DNA from: Callaeas wilsoni
Taxonomy: Eukaryota > Chordata > Aves > Passeriformes > Callaeidae
Assembly (NCBI GenBank): GCA_013398955.1
Contig: VWPU01012287.1
Coordinates: 62,001 to 126,000 of the forward strand
Direction: 5' to 3'
Length of the DNA stretch: 64,000 nt
How positions within the stretch are numbered: position 1 is the first letter of the stretch; each line of letters begins with the position of its first letter. This document shows, piece after piece, positions 46,801 through 60,900 of this stretch. The notes beneath the pieces are model-generated. The model had not been told where the DNA came from and ran no database searches. It saw only the letters and a list, made by a program, of their open reading frames with translations. Made by a program: the position numbers and the translations under genes.

Positions 46801-49800
46801 ACAAACCTCTTGTGAGTGTTTCTGTTACAGACACACAAACACAAGACAGCGCCAGGCCTGTGAGGAGTTTGAGCCCGTGGGAGGTGCTCAGGGGACGATG
46901 CTCAGCCCCTGCTCCATGGTCCTCTGTCCCCAGGGGCTGCCCCGGCTGCGGGAGCTCCGAATGCTGTGCCAGCACCTCCTCGATTGCGTCAGAAGCACCC
47001 AAACTGCCACAGCTGATAGACTGGAGGCACAACGATCCCTGCAAGCAAAAGGGAACTCCCCAGAGGTCCAGCTGCTTGGGCAGGAGCGCTCCATGTTTAG
47101 TAGGGCACTCCTTCCAAGCAACTCTCTGGTTCTAACAAAATTTAAGGGAAACAAGAGATGCAGCTCTAGTTACCCCAGGTCTCACCTCAAAGCAAGAAGC
47201 AGAGTGCTTAAAATAGCCTCATAGAAGCCCTGCTGAATAAGGAGAATATGACATTTTTGAAATGAGATATTTGTAGCGCAAAGGTTATGCATAGCTTTCA
47301 GACATGCCCAGATAATCTCCCTTTCATAGTTAATTTTGGAAATAGACAATGCTTCTGGTATTATCCTTCTGAAGTATTTTTTTTATTCTTTACGGAGAGA
47401 CTGAAATATGAAAATGTGTTATCGGATTGTTGTTTATTATTTGCTCACTGTATAAGGAAGGAGTGAAAACATCTAAAAATCAAAATTAATTTTGTCATTT
47501 TATATTTTCTTTTGGGTATTTTCTAGCTTTTGCATTCCACAGACCAATTCAGTGAATTGTTGTATTCACTGAAACAAACAGAATAAAACCACACGTAATA
47601 GAAAAATTCTTCCCTTTCAATTTCTACAAGAGGCTGTAGATTCAATGAAGGAATGACTTGGGGCCTAAAATTTTTTGAAATTTTTAAAAATGCAACTTTA
47701 AACACAGAAGGAATTAATCTTGCTGTATTTTGGGGGATACCTCTATCAAAAAAAGCCTCCAGGAGTGAAAGGAAATAGAATTTCTTTAATTAAACCCTGA
47801 ATGTGCTGGATACTGAATTACAGATGCACAGATTCTGATTTACATCCCATAATTCTAAAGAGAACATCCAGCTCTAGGGTAGTACAGAGCCTATACATAT
47901 ATGTGCAAGTTCAAGACTATGAACAAGCAGCTCATTTTATTAAACCAGTGGGGTTACTTGCACAGGATCTTAAGTGCATTTGTGCTCCAGTGCTTATATT
48001 GGGTTAGATTTCATTATCTCTGTAGATGAAGTTTGAATATTCTTAGTGACACTGAATTTTAAAAGGCATAGTTCTCTGAACTGTGCAAAAGATTGGCACT
48101 CAGGAGACCTGAGTTTAATTCATCTCTTTTCACAGTCCACAGGGCCTCACCTGCCATTTTACCTCTTAATGCCACCTTTCAATATTTATCTTTTGCTAGG
48201 TTAGGCTCTAAGATTTTTTACACAAGGGTTTTATTTTAATTTATTTGTTTATATCAATACCTGCACAGGGTTTCCTATCACTGGAAAGCAACAGTAGAAA
48301 ACAAAAAAAAATTAAATGTAGTTATTGGAGACATGCAGTGTTGAACATGCATCTTTTCTTCTCCAAGAAATATTTGAAGGCAAATGTTCCTACACTGTGA
48401 ACAGCCATAAAATATACACACAAAGATGCATCTTAGCAAGGGATTATTCAAACATCATCAATAGTTTGAAGTAACATTAGAGAATGTATTTCTCCCAAGA
48501 AAAAAACTGGCTCTCGAAATAGCATTGTCCTCATGGACACAAGGTCTTTCCCTGCCGGTTACCTCCTCCTTTCCTAAAAGATGCTCTAGAAGAAGAGAAG
48601 CACAGGGAGGAATAAAAGGACCATCTGATTAATTCAAACAGGCAATAAGTGGTTTCAGCACAATGGTTTCAAGAAGTACATATTTCTTCCCCATCCTGAA
48701 TCTATTAGCTCTTACTGGAAATTATTTGGGCATTTAAAGAGGACAAAACTACACTGAAAATGAAAGGACTAAAAGTCAGTGTCATAAAATAATACTGACG
48801 TGCTACTTGTATGTCTCAAGGCTATGATTAAGGATACTCCCTCAAAAGTATTCAGGTCCCTTTATTTTGGCTATGACTTCTTTTGGCTTTTAAAATGATT
48901 GATTTCTGCTCTAATTCAAAGTAGTGGAGAGCTTGTGGCTCTGGGAGTGATACCCCAGAATTAAACATCAGTCCAACAGAGAGCAGAATGAGGGCCTGCA
49001 GTTAAACCCAGCTCTGCCTTGCTCCAGCAGTACAAGCAGTGCAGCTGGCAGGCTCCGTGGCTGGAGACATTCTGCTCCCAGGTTCAGCTCCGGGCTGCGT
49101 ATCCGGGCCACAGCCCCGAGCTCCCAGCCCCAGCTCCACAGCCCCTTACACTGTGTGTGTGCCAAGGCTGCCACTCCTTCCTGGGTCTCCCAAAAGCCAG
49201 CCTAGGGCACCAGTGCCTTGCTGCCAGAGCCTCCTCCCAGAACGGCTGGGGGCTGCCAGTCCTTTGCTCTGTGGCATCAAGACAAGGGCAGACCCAGAGG
49301 TGCCAGGATATGTCAAAGCCTTTGGAGTATCGGCAGGGTGCAGAGAGTCCCTACCCAAACTGCCACATTCCAGAGCAGACTGACTTCCAGGTTTTCTCCT
49401 CCACAGCCCTCACTTCTCTATACCTGGCCTGTTACCCTTTCCTACAGTGAAAAGGTCTCCAAAAACTTTTAAAAAAATACAAACTGAATGTCTCTTTTCA
49501 AATGCCCAGCCTTGTGCTCTGCTGTATTTTGAACTTCACATCCTTGTCTTTTTAAAGAATGAGTAATTGATGTCCCTGATTTTTCCAGATAACATTGAAT
49601 AGGCAAAGAAAAAAAAGAAAAGGGTATTTGTGAAATAACTACAAATTATTTGCAATCAAGCTGTTCTGTACTATTCACTGAGGCTAAAAGTTATTGTCAG
49701 TCAGCCCAGGCCTGGTAAGGCAGAAAAAGCAAGACTTTGGATAATTAAGGAAAGAATAGTCAATTTGAATCATCTTCCTTTTGCAGAAAAACTGATGTGC

Positions 49801-49849
49801 TGAGTGCAAATGGAGGCAAATGAAAATCTCACAGTAACTTCTTTTAGGT

Positions 49850-49890
49850 TACTCTCTGAGTACCCTCTGATGGATACTCTCTGGGTACCC
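49850..49890. repeat. Imperfect 25 bp tandem duplication
   Basis: TACTCTCTGAGTACCC at 49850 recurs as TACTCTCTGGGTACCC at 49875. Two copies only. Confidence 0.7.
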
Positions 49891-52800
49891 ATCTAGAAAA
49901 ATATCCTTGAACTAATACAACCAGACACAAGGGGCCAGATCTCTAGCATTACATGGGTTTAAGTTATAGAAGTTCCAGTGGAAGAGGCTCTGAGGACAGA
50001 GAGGTAGGAGGATTACTGGGGAAAGATCCTCACGCTGCCCACACATGCAACGAGTATTTTCGAAGTTCTGGTTCATTCTGAAGTCTGCAATATGCAAAAC
50101 AGGTTTTGCAACCAGTGCTACAGTGACAATAAAAATTTCTGTAACTCTATATACTCTGAAGGAATTCTAGTGAAAGGCAATTGGTATGGAAATTTCTCCA
50201 TCGCAAGCATCATTAGTGAAGAGTGTGCAGACAGAACTACTGAATCATGCATGTAGACAAATTAATCTAAAAAGTCTGTGTGCTTGTTTGTTGGTGTCTC
50301 TTGTACAGGAACCTATATAGAGCAGGAGTACTGAGGGGTTAAGCACATTCACAGCAGAGTACAGTAAAACAGCCTCAGAGCAGAAACATCAGTAAAGCCC
50401 TTCTAGTTTATAGCACCGTTTATGGAGTCTTGACTGTCATTGTGAAAATGAAACCTGAAGAGTTTGCTGGTTTACTGTGAGTGAACTGCTATTGCTCTAT
50501 TCTTACAGCTCGCCACAAACTGACTGCATTTCACATGGAGAACAATGGGTGACATCAGCCTTCCCCACCCCCCTCCAAATCAGCATTTTTGCTGTGGTGC
50601 AGCTCTCATGGAGCTGTCACCCTGCACCAGCTGCCCCTTCTCCCTCTCTGCAGCTACCCTGTAGCTATTTCCTGACTGTCACATAGAAGATGGTGAGGCT
50701 CTGTATTTGCTGTTTCTACAGGCTGTGCCATGGGATGGCTGTGAGTGCAGCAGCCTTTCTGTTGGCCTGTAGAAAGAAAAGATCTCTCCTCTGTCCAGAA
50801 AGGGAAGCTTCTGGGGGTGTGTGAAGAGCTAAGTCCCATCAATACATGCCTTAGACACCTGCATCACATGAACGTAGAGGACACCACTGATACCAGCGAG
50901 CCTTTGAGGGCTGAGCTGCTTGTTCCCGTGTTACCTGCTGCCAAAGGCACTGAAGGCCCCTGCAGTACCATCTGTCCATGCTCCTGTGAACAGGCTCCAG
51001 CCCAAATGCAGCTCCTGGATTCACAGGAACAGCACTGCTATCGATTACTGGCTGTGACAGCTGAGGGCAGCAATGTGGGGAATCATTTGCTGAACTTTCG
51101 TGAACTTCTTGGAGAAGGTACAGCACACAGGCTTTCTGACACAGTGCTCAGGGAGACACTGAAGGAAACAAATCTCTGCAAGACTTCCTGGCTCCGGGGG
51201 AATTCTAAAACCAGGACATGCACCCGAACAGTGGACTCTAACACTATTTACTGGAGAAATGGTAAAGAAAGAAATCAAAGTAGAGAAAGAACAAATGCTA
51301 AATGAAACAGTAGGTTTAACTCACCTACTTTATTTATCTAGAAAAATAGCCTGTATTTGCTCACTTGATTTGTTGTTTTGGTTCACAAACAACCAGACCA
51401 GAACACTAGCAATTACTATATGCAAAGACTTGAATAATTTATCGAGAGAGATGAGACTCTTCATTTTTCAGATCCACAGCAATGCCTATCTTCTATTTAC
51501 AGCTAACATAAGTAGGTCAAATACATTATTTGCTTATATAAGTAACAATCTGTTTGCTGAGCTTCTAAAATACTTGCAGCCCATTAACTCAAACTGGCAG
51601 GCCTACCAAGGTGGTACTGTACAGAATATTGAGCTCGTGGGGACTTCAACACAAGATATTCTGTGTCCAGCTATTCCACAGACACGTCAGCCCCACAGAG
51701 GCTCCTGTGCTTCCTTGTCGCCTGCACCAGAGACAAGGAACCAACAGATTTCAGCAGCCTCCTGTCCCCCAGAAGTTCAGTGGGCTCTGTATAGTTCTTT
51801 CCTTGAGGCAGTTGTACAAAGCTGCCACTGACTGACACATCCGGCAAGTCCTTCTGCCACCGCTGAGCTCGCATTTCAAAACAAAGCACAAGGTTGATGG
51901 CCAGGGTCACATGAGTCACCACAGCAGGAGCATCAGAAAGCAAATGAGCCACAATGAACAAGAGTTCAGCGAAAGGGGCACTCCTTCCTTTACCAGAAGG
52001 CCACAAGGTGACCCTGCAGAAGCAGTTTCTGCAGGTTGTCCCTGAACATTTTTGGGTGAATATGATGACAGCTGAAGTGGACAGAACACTGCCAGAGCAG
52101 CTCACAGGCAGGCAGCAGTGCCTGGAGATGTAACAGCAACAGCACCATGGTCAGAGGCTGAGTGGTATGAAATACTCACTGTAATCAGCTTTAGGAAAAA
52201 TGCCTCCCAGCTATTCATTTCACTTCCATCTCCATAGGAGTGACTCCTCTCTCCTCCTCAACTCTAAATAAAGTGTTGACAAAACTACAGACAGGCCACA
52301 CTTTATCAGCTGCCTCACATTCAGAGCTCTTCTGTGTGCCTGGCAACTATCATTTCATCCTGCATTTATTTGCAGATAGTGTAGTGAAACTAGTAAGGCC
52401 TGTAATAGTGTTGATCTATAAGGGTCAAGCAGCTGGGCCTAATTCCCACAAATTCACCTGCTATGACGGCAGTGGGCAGTGCCATTTTGACAGTATTGTA
52501 TGCAGTTCCAAAAAAGCTTTAGGAGAAGCATGTCCTGTTTCAAATGTCAGGCTTGACCTCATTGTTCCACCTGAAAAGCAAGATGGAAGATGAAAAGGCA
52601 AAGATGGAGCAGAAACAGGAAGGGGAAAGCAGAAGTTATTGCTATAACTAGTGTTTACAGTCTGTTTCATTTTGCTGTTGTTCAGAAGCGAAGCTCTTTG
52701 CAGGAATTCATTCCCACCACTGAGGCACAGTTTATGGCAGAGCACAGCTCAGAACAGCCTGAGCTCTGTGGGGGTTCTTACACACCATCTCCTGGGACTG

Positions 52801-55800
52801 TGTGTTCTGTAAACCCATGGCATTCAGCATTTCAGAGCTGCACCATAATGGCAGCTCAGATTTTGCCATCCTTATTCACACTCTGTAGCATCAGTGACAC
52901 CAACAGGAGGTTGGGAAAGAGAACTCGAGCAGTTCCTACACTGAGTAGCTGCTTGAAGTCTTGGTTTTCACAGAGACTGCCCTGAGTTCACAAATGAAAC
53001 CCTGCCAGATCTGTGGAATTTCACATTAGCAAGGACAGTGTTTTTCACTTATCCCTTCTCCACTCAAAGGCCTTTTTCTACAGTGCTGCTCACAAAAGCA
53101 GTGTCCCATCAGCTCAAGTTTTCAATGTGAGCAGAAACACTCTCATCATAAGCTGACTGCAAATTACCTCACTAAACAAAGCTTTTGTCACTACCTCTGT
53201 GTTACAAAGGAGGAATCGGTGACACTGAGGGACAAGTGAAATGCTCAAGGTCATCTGAGCCAGTGGCTCTTCCTCCACTAACACCCCTGGGAGATGATGC
53301 TTAGTATTATTTTACAGAAGTCTCCATTTGGCATAACACTTACTGACATGCAAGCATGCATTTGCAGAACTGGGATCATATGGCAGTGAGTCACTGCAGA
53401 TATTTGGCCACACCACCAGTAAAAATTATTTCACCTTTAACAGGAAATAACAAATTCAGAATCATAGAACATTTTGAGTTTTCATACCTTTGCTTGCAAA
53501 CATTTATAATTAAGAAAATAAGTAGGCTAGACATATTATCAAGCTTTTGCATCCACACTAGTCCTATAGTTTCAAGTTTGTGCTTGGCACACTTTGGTCT
53601 GTTTGCCTTTTTGGTTGTGGATTTTTTTTCTTTTAATCAAAAGGTTACTTACTATCCTATTCACCAAAATTCAAATATTAAGAGACTTCCATTGTCATAA
53701 GCAAAATCCTAACCCCATTGAAACGGAGGCTTCTGGCATCACCCCAGGGACTCTAAGGCAAGGTTTATAGCCAGTCCATCCTTTGGTATTCTACCAAGAG
53801 GAAACAGGAGAAACTGCTTCATTTGCAGTCATGCATGGGGGGAGTATGCCAGCAATCTCCTTAATCCCAAAAAGCACTGTTAGGGCCAACATCCCAAAGG
53901 TAATACTGCTCCCAAGACAGAGCTGGGTTTTTCCAGGCATGTTTACGCTCAGAGAGACCTGTACTTGTAGTATTGGTTTTACCACTAAGCATAAGGGGAG
54001 CTATAATTCTTCAATTGTTATATGCAAGAGGGCTGTGAATTTGAAGGTAGAGTATTATTTATTATTATCTCAGAGAAATTATGGGAGCCATGGCAAATAT
54101 TATACCACTGCACTGGAAATGGATATTAAGCTCTTACTGATGTCAAGTACACCATGTTCCAGCTTTTTACTGTCCACTTCTAAGCCTTTCCCACCCTGAA
54201 CTAGTAGCCAGCTACAGATCACATCAGACTTTGGGGTATGGGCTTCTTGTTTGACATGCCAGCGGTTTAAAGTCACGGCCACTAAAATTAACATCAAAAT
54301 TATACGTGCATAGTTTTACTTTTTCCCGTCTTGCATCTATGAAAAGCCCAGGCTGGTACGCTGTGACCTCCAGGCAAGCTGATGGCACTGCAAGAAGGAA
54401 GCTGTGCTCTGTGGAGCTGCCAGAGCCGTGCACAGCACCCCGGCACAGCACTGTTTGCACACGGACAGAAAATCATGAAGTGCCAAACGCAGTTGCAGCG
54501 TGTCAGGCATATGTTGCCTGATGTCATCCAGCATTAAGCCAAGTGGAAGAGATGAAAGCAGCAAACCAGTGCACCAACCATGACTACTATATTCAAACAA
54601 TCATTAGAAGGAAATTAGCAATGAAACAGGCTGGCTATGAGAGGATATCACCTGGAGCTAGACTTGGATCTCTTGGGATGTGATTCTGTAAACACTGTGC
54701 ATTCCCAGTAAAGCCAATGTGAGTGCAGGGGGCACAAAATGCTTTGAGAGCTCAGACAGGCTTCACTCCAGGAGGATTTGTCTCATTTTGTTGTTAAAGT
54801 GAAAACAGAATTAGGGCACCAGTTAAAAATAAGGTAAGACAAAGAAGTGGAAATCCAATGTATTTGCTGTGGAATAAAAAGTGCAACTGTTTTGTGGGTT
54901 TTTTTCTTTAATTCCAAATGAATTTTGCCAGACATATCTATTATCACAGACCAGGTCTGAGAGTAAATAGGGGCTTTAGGATTTCAGTCTGATCCCTCAA
55001 GCCCTTACTCATTTGTCCACAATGTCTTTAACAGACAAACATGCCAAAGCCAGTATGCAAAACAGAAGTGTAGTAGGAGTATTCTCGGATTGTTATTTTT
55101 GCAGTTTCAGAGGCATTTCATTTTACTTAACAATTTGTGATGTGCTGTCAAAATAAGGCAAGAGAATTAACCTGGATTTCTCCTCCCCTCCTCTCCTGGC
55201 CTTGACTTCAGAGCCGTTCAGTGAAGCAAAATAATGCAAGAATCTAGTATTTCATAGTATTTCAGCTCATAATATTTCAGTATTATGGTCCCTTGAGGTA
55301 TAAACAAAATAAAAAATGAAATAAAGTCACAAATATGGTGACTTACAGTGACCTGCTGACAATAAATGGGTTTACTGATATTATAACCTTACAGTTACAT
55401 AAGGTCTGTCTATTGAGCCTGCAAATTAACCATATAGTGAACAAGACCACCCACACTTTAGCTTTCTTCAGAGACTCCTTCTTCATTCTGGTCTTTCTGG
55501 CAGAGATTATTGATTCAGATACCTCAAGGAGCACATCTGAAGTACTTCCAGGTCTGGGATGGCTCTAAAAGCAGCCTAGTGACTTTCAGATGATGTGAAA
55601 CCTGTGCTAATACTGTCCTAGATCCCAGACAACTGCATGAATAAGTGGTTCACATTTCTTTGCCTTGTTGGCATGTCCAGGGGCTACAGTGACCTGTACA
55701 GTCAGAGGACAGCAGCCTGAGAAAATCTCCCATACAGTATGTCTGCGTTATGCCCAACACTGCTCTAGGTCGGAGAGGGTTTTGCTAATTCCAGGGCAGA

Positions 55801-57490
55801 ATGATGTGAATTCACCAGCAGTTTGGACCTGAGGTTGTGACCAGGCTTATAAACCCTCCTGAGCCCTGGAGCACTGGGGCACAGAGTGCAGAAAAGCCTA
55901 CACGCTCACAGCAGGAGTCACAAATGTTTAGCAGAGCTTGCTAGTCTCAGCTTACGGCAGGCAGCTCCTCCTGGACTGGCTGCATTTGCCGTTAGTCTGG
56001 TAAATCAGCAAAACACTCCCTGAACTCGCATTATTAAAGCTTTTCCATTATCGAGAACATCACATCTTCCATCACCCTTGAGAGCAGAGCAATAGATGTA
56101 CTGCAGGGGAGCTGCACGTCTAATTTTGGGCTTTTTTAACCCAGGTGCAGTCTCAGCAAATAAGCAACATCCTATCGTGGAAAAAGTGAGGAGGAATATA
56201 TAAAGCAACTTTGTTAAATTAAGAAGAATTAAAAAAAAAGTCACTAAGTAGAGAGGATAGACTAGCAGAACACAGCTAAAATACCAACTGCCAAGTCCTG
56301 GGCACTGTGTGATTCCCAAGTGGGTAAGAGAGCTTCATGTCTTTTACCAGTGCCTGGTCTATTTTCTGTTCAATGCTTGCAGCTTCCATTAACGTTAATG
56401 AGTATGCATATGTGCCTTGAGGGTAAGACCATATTCCCTCTGTGGCTTCAAAACTTGTTTATAAATCCCTCCAAAAATCACATTGAGTTCATTGCTCTGC
56501 ACAGAAAGCTATTATAACAGCTATAAGAACTGCTGCATTTGTTCCTTCCTTTCCTCTTGCCCTCGCTTATCTGAGGGATGAGGAAACACACCTTGAAAGA
56601 TGAGGAGGTGCAGGGAAGTAAACCAGCTCTGAAGTTGCAATCTGAAAATTGATTTACTGTGGGGAGGGGCAAACTGAAATCTTGGCAAAAGTAGAGAAAA
56701 CCGAATCCCAAAGCACTGAAAAACTACTCCGACCACCAACATGCCAAAAAGCAAAGCCTTTGAACGTCTCTAAGCTATTAAATACTAGAGAAGAGATGAA
56801 AATGTTTGCCATGTCCTACCTGCTTGAAGGCAGGTCAGTGGGAACAAGCTGCTTCAGCAACCAAAGGGGCCAAACACTGAGAGAGGCACCGCTGGGCAGA
56901 GTCCCAAGGCAAAGTCGGGCCAGCGCTGCCCTCCACCCTTCTGATCCCTGCGGCAGCAAGGAGGCTGTGAGGGGAAGGGTTGAGCAAAGGGAAAGATGTG
57001 CCAGGGCTCCATTAGGAGCTGCGTGGCTCTAACACTGCTGAAAGGCACCAAATCCATCCTCATGCCACCTGGACACACGGGGCACACACTTTTCTGGAGT
57101 CAAGCTTGGTAGTTGAGAGACAACTCCATCTCACTCTGCTGACAACAAGGCCTACGATTTCTGACTTTTCTGGCTTTGACTTTTCCTTTCAGCAGTGCCA
57201 GCCCTTCTCCCGACGTGCACAGTTTCAAGTTAAGCTCTCTTGACCCTCACAGGCTGCAAGGGATACCGTGCAGCATACAAACAGTTATGGGTAAGGCAGC
57301 ACTGAGATCAAGCATCAGATTAAGGTATGTGAAGGAAAACACATTGCTTTACACACAGCTCAATACCAGCTCACATTATACCCATACAGCTAATGGGAAC
57401 CAAGCTGCAGCTTCCCACAGGGAAAAACACCGTGCTCAAAACACAGTGCAGGCTGCAGGAAAGAGGAACATGAGGAATATACAGTTCCCA

Positions 57491-57566
57491 GTACGCAAGC
57501 ACTGAGACCTCTCAGGCACGATGACCCAGTACGCAAGCACTGAGACCTCTCAGGCACGATGACCCA
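57491..57566. repeat. Perfect 38 bp tandem duplication
   Basis: Two copies of a 38-base unit beginning GTACGCAAGCACTGAGACCT start at 57491 and 57529 without visible difference, so the duplication is recent or an assembly error. It directly borders the CpG-dense islet. Confidence 0.92.
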
Positions 57567-57639
57567 CTGCAGCTCAAAGTGAGCAGCTGGCTGAGGAGCC
57601 CGTGCCCTGGGAGGATGCCTTGGAGCTCAGGAGGCAGCA

Positions 57640-57970
57640 CACCCTGTGCTGCGCTGCCCCGCTGTCCGCGTTCCTGGGCCCACAGCCGGCACTGCAGCGG
57701 CCCTCGGGCCGCGGTGAGCAGCGGGCCTCGCTGCGAGGGAGCTCGCTGCAAGAGCCGTGCCACAAGCCTGGTGCGCACTGCACGGGCTCCGGCAGACTGC
57801 TCTGCGAGCTGCTGCTCCCCATGCCTGCCTCCCCACTGCTCTGCCACGGCTCCTGTCACAGGGCGCGGCAGTGCCTCGGAGCCATGTCCCTAAAACCCTG
57901 CGCTGTGCGGTGTCAGCGCCGCGCTGGCACGTCAGCAGGAGGCCAAGCGGACAGCCCAGAGCTGGAGCGT
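57640..57970. promoter_or_regulatory. CpG-dense islet inside a NYAP2 intron
   Basis: This stretch is far richer in G, C and CpG than the surrounding AT-rich intron. About fourteen CpG sites can be counted by eye in roughly 115 bases around 57650-57765, with more at 57850-57940. It could be an alternative promoter, an enhancer or the promoter of a noncoding transcript. No TATA box or first exon can be assigned, and the open frames across it on both strands match nothing I know. Confidence 0.4.
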
Positions 57971-60900
57971 CTTAAACTGCCCACAGGTCAGCCCACCAGA
58001 ACTCACCTGTCAGTCCCTTTACACTTCTTAGGTCTGAATAGGGCTCATTAATGATATTTCTTCCTTTGGTAGGCATGGATGAAAAGATCTGGGAATAAGA
58101 ACTGGCTATAAGGAAGGACGTGTCATGGTTACCACAGAGGACACTATTTCAAAGTTCAGGTTAAATACATTACTCACTAAGGTAGGAAATAAAAGGAAAC
58201 CAGCTCTATGTAAAACCAGCAAAAGTGCTAAATCCCTTTAATCCAAACTCTGCTTAATGAGAGTAGCAAAAGTTCAAATTTACAATGAAGAGCCACCAGT
58301 CTAGCTGACAGAGAACTAGATTTATGAGAAAGACCAGCTGGACTGCAGCCCCAGTTACAGTTACTGTAATGGCTTTTCTCCAGAGAAAAATTTTCCTTAC
58401 AAGCTGCCCACATTTAGAAATCGCTGAGCTCACTGCAAGGGCTTAGAAGGCAGCAGCAAGAAGGATATCTTCTTTCCCAAAACACTTGGAAGGAAAACAC
58501 TAAACAAATTGAGTGGGTTCAAGAGGTGGGTTCCCTGCAAGTATTTTCCCACATCAGAGGTAAATTTTCCTTTGGCTCTGGCAGCATCAGAATTACAACC
58601 ATGAATAGCATTTTGAAAATGCTACTCTGAGTTTTAAGCTGTATCTGTGTGCACATGTTTGTATGTACATGCAAGTATATAGAACCTGCGTTTTCATTAC
58701 ACATGTATATTATGCACACATAAATTAGACTGTATAATTAAATTATATCTTTTATGTGTATTTCCTTATATAATGTAGTACTCCATATTACTAAGCAGAA
58801 TTTTAACAAAAAATTAACTTTCAAAATGCAGCTCATATATATCTCTTCATTTTTTTTGCACTGCAGCAGACTTGTAAACCTTTCTTGTAGACATGCAGTG
58901 ATCGTATCAAAAAACACTGCTTGAGGCTGGTTACATCAGCCAATTATACTGTTTTATTACTTCCTTTCTCTGTAAGATTGGGCACTGAAAACAAATCAAT
59001 TAATTACAGTCCTGCATTTTCTCAATAAAGAGCCTTTCAGGATCAAGATTAGATATGCCTTCCACACTGAAATGTTATTTTAAATTACCCTTTTCAGTTC
59101 ACTTCTCACTTCCAGTGTGTGATGCATGGGGCACAGATCCATTTGTTTGCTGTTCCTACCAGAGTTTGAAAACTCTGAAGAAAAGACAACCCACATTTTT
59201 AAAAACCACTTTCTAGAAATCTGTCACGGAGGAGAAATGCATTGAGTGGAAGGCGTTCAGTGGGTGCATATGACAGGCAGCCAGAACAGTAAAAAATGGA
59301 ATATTAAAGCACAAGAAGGGACACAAAGTATGGAAACACAGCAACAAAGCTAAAGTCAAGTTAAGGAGAATGATGCCTTCAGGCTGCTCTTTCAGGCAGA
59401 GCCAAGGTAGGCTGGGATGAACCAAACAAACCCAAGTGTTGCCAGGCTGCTGCACAACGAGACAGGGCCAATATGTGTCACTGCAACTCAAGGGAAGATT
59501 CTCACACTCCCACAAACATGGAAGAGAGAGCACTTACAGGAAAGTGCACAGAACCAGTGTGGGTGTTACTGCTGCTATTTGTGCTTCAGGAGGAAAAGGC
59601 CTTTCGAGCTCATGACCACATTTCTTCTGCCCCTTCTGCAGTAAAGTCAGATATATTCAAACCAATCTAATCTTATGGCAGATATTATGATGGGATAAAT
59701 TCAGTATTTTGATTTCACCATGATCAAAAAGAGTATCAAAGTTTCTATCAGTTACTGCTGTTGTTTGTATAAACAGGATCACTATCAAAAAGCAAAAAGT
59801 AAACATGTTTAATAAAAATGAGTGATGAGGCTGTCCCTGGTTGTCTAGAAAATGTAGCAAATTCCTTTTCAAAGTAGCCACAGGGTCAGACAATAGACAT
59901 TATAGTCTGAATTATTCTGCACAGCCATAAAAAAAAATTGAGCTGGGAACACAATTTTGTGACAACTCCTTTGTAGAGATTCCACAGTAGTTGATGGAGA
60001 AACAATAGGGGTTTTCATCATTATTTTCCATACTTCCTGGAAAAGGGTGTAGTCATTCAGCCTGCAAATACCACAAGTACATGGAAATGTGTGGGACACG
60101 TGTATATACAAATATTTGGGTACAATATGGACAACAGCGACTGAAAGTTAAACCTGCCTGTTCTTGGACCTGAGCTTTCAAAGACCTCGAAAAGAAAACA
60201 TGAATATTGTATCCTATGGGCTTTCTCACCTGAAATTGGGAAGATGAAGACTTACAATATCTTGAATTCAAAGTTTGCTACGAGAATGAGAACTGCTACA
60301 TAGGTAAAAACATAACCAATGGCCCACAGAAAAACAGACTAGTAGAATCAGAGTTTCCCAGGATTCTCTGAGCAAAATTTCAGATACTAAATTTGCTGGG
60401 AATTAATTTTAGAGCAACAGTAATAATTTCATATCAGTGACAAAGCTTGTCTAATATTTGTATCAATCAATACTGTAGGTAATGAACTTTGACTTCCATC
60501 TGTTCTGCTCATCTTTAGAGGTTCTCATCAATATATGACTATAGTTTTTATACAAAAATTCCTATATTAGCCAGATTACTGTAAAAATTCATCAAAACAA
60601 ACATTACCTTGGAGTACACAGGTGATAGCAAAGCCTCTTCTAGTGAGAGCAAAACATCTTAGAAATCCAGTCTGTTCATCTAAACACCATATTGTACCAC
60701 TCTTGAGTATATCTGTGCTAAAAATTTGACTATTCCCTGAAAAAAAACCCAAATCCAACCAAAAAACCCCTACAATCTGATCTTTCTATGTATTAAACTC
60801 TTTGGTGAAACCCCAGTATACACAGAAGCAGGGCAGACATTCCGAACACAGAAAAACAACAGCGTGATTAAAGGGTTCTGTCAATTGGAAACCTTCAAGA

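Noticed and set aside
53461..53480. Possible CR1 terminus at AGAATCATAGAA
   Set aside because: Only about a dozen bases resemble the CR1 end and the flanks do not continue the match.
57602..58051. A 149-codon plus-strand frame over the CpG islet
   Set aside because: High GC lowers stop-codon frequency and all frames on both strands are open there. No known protein is recognised.
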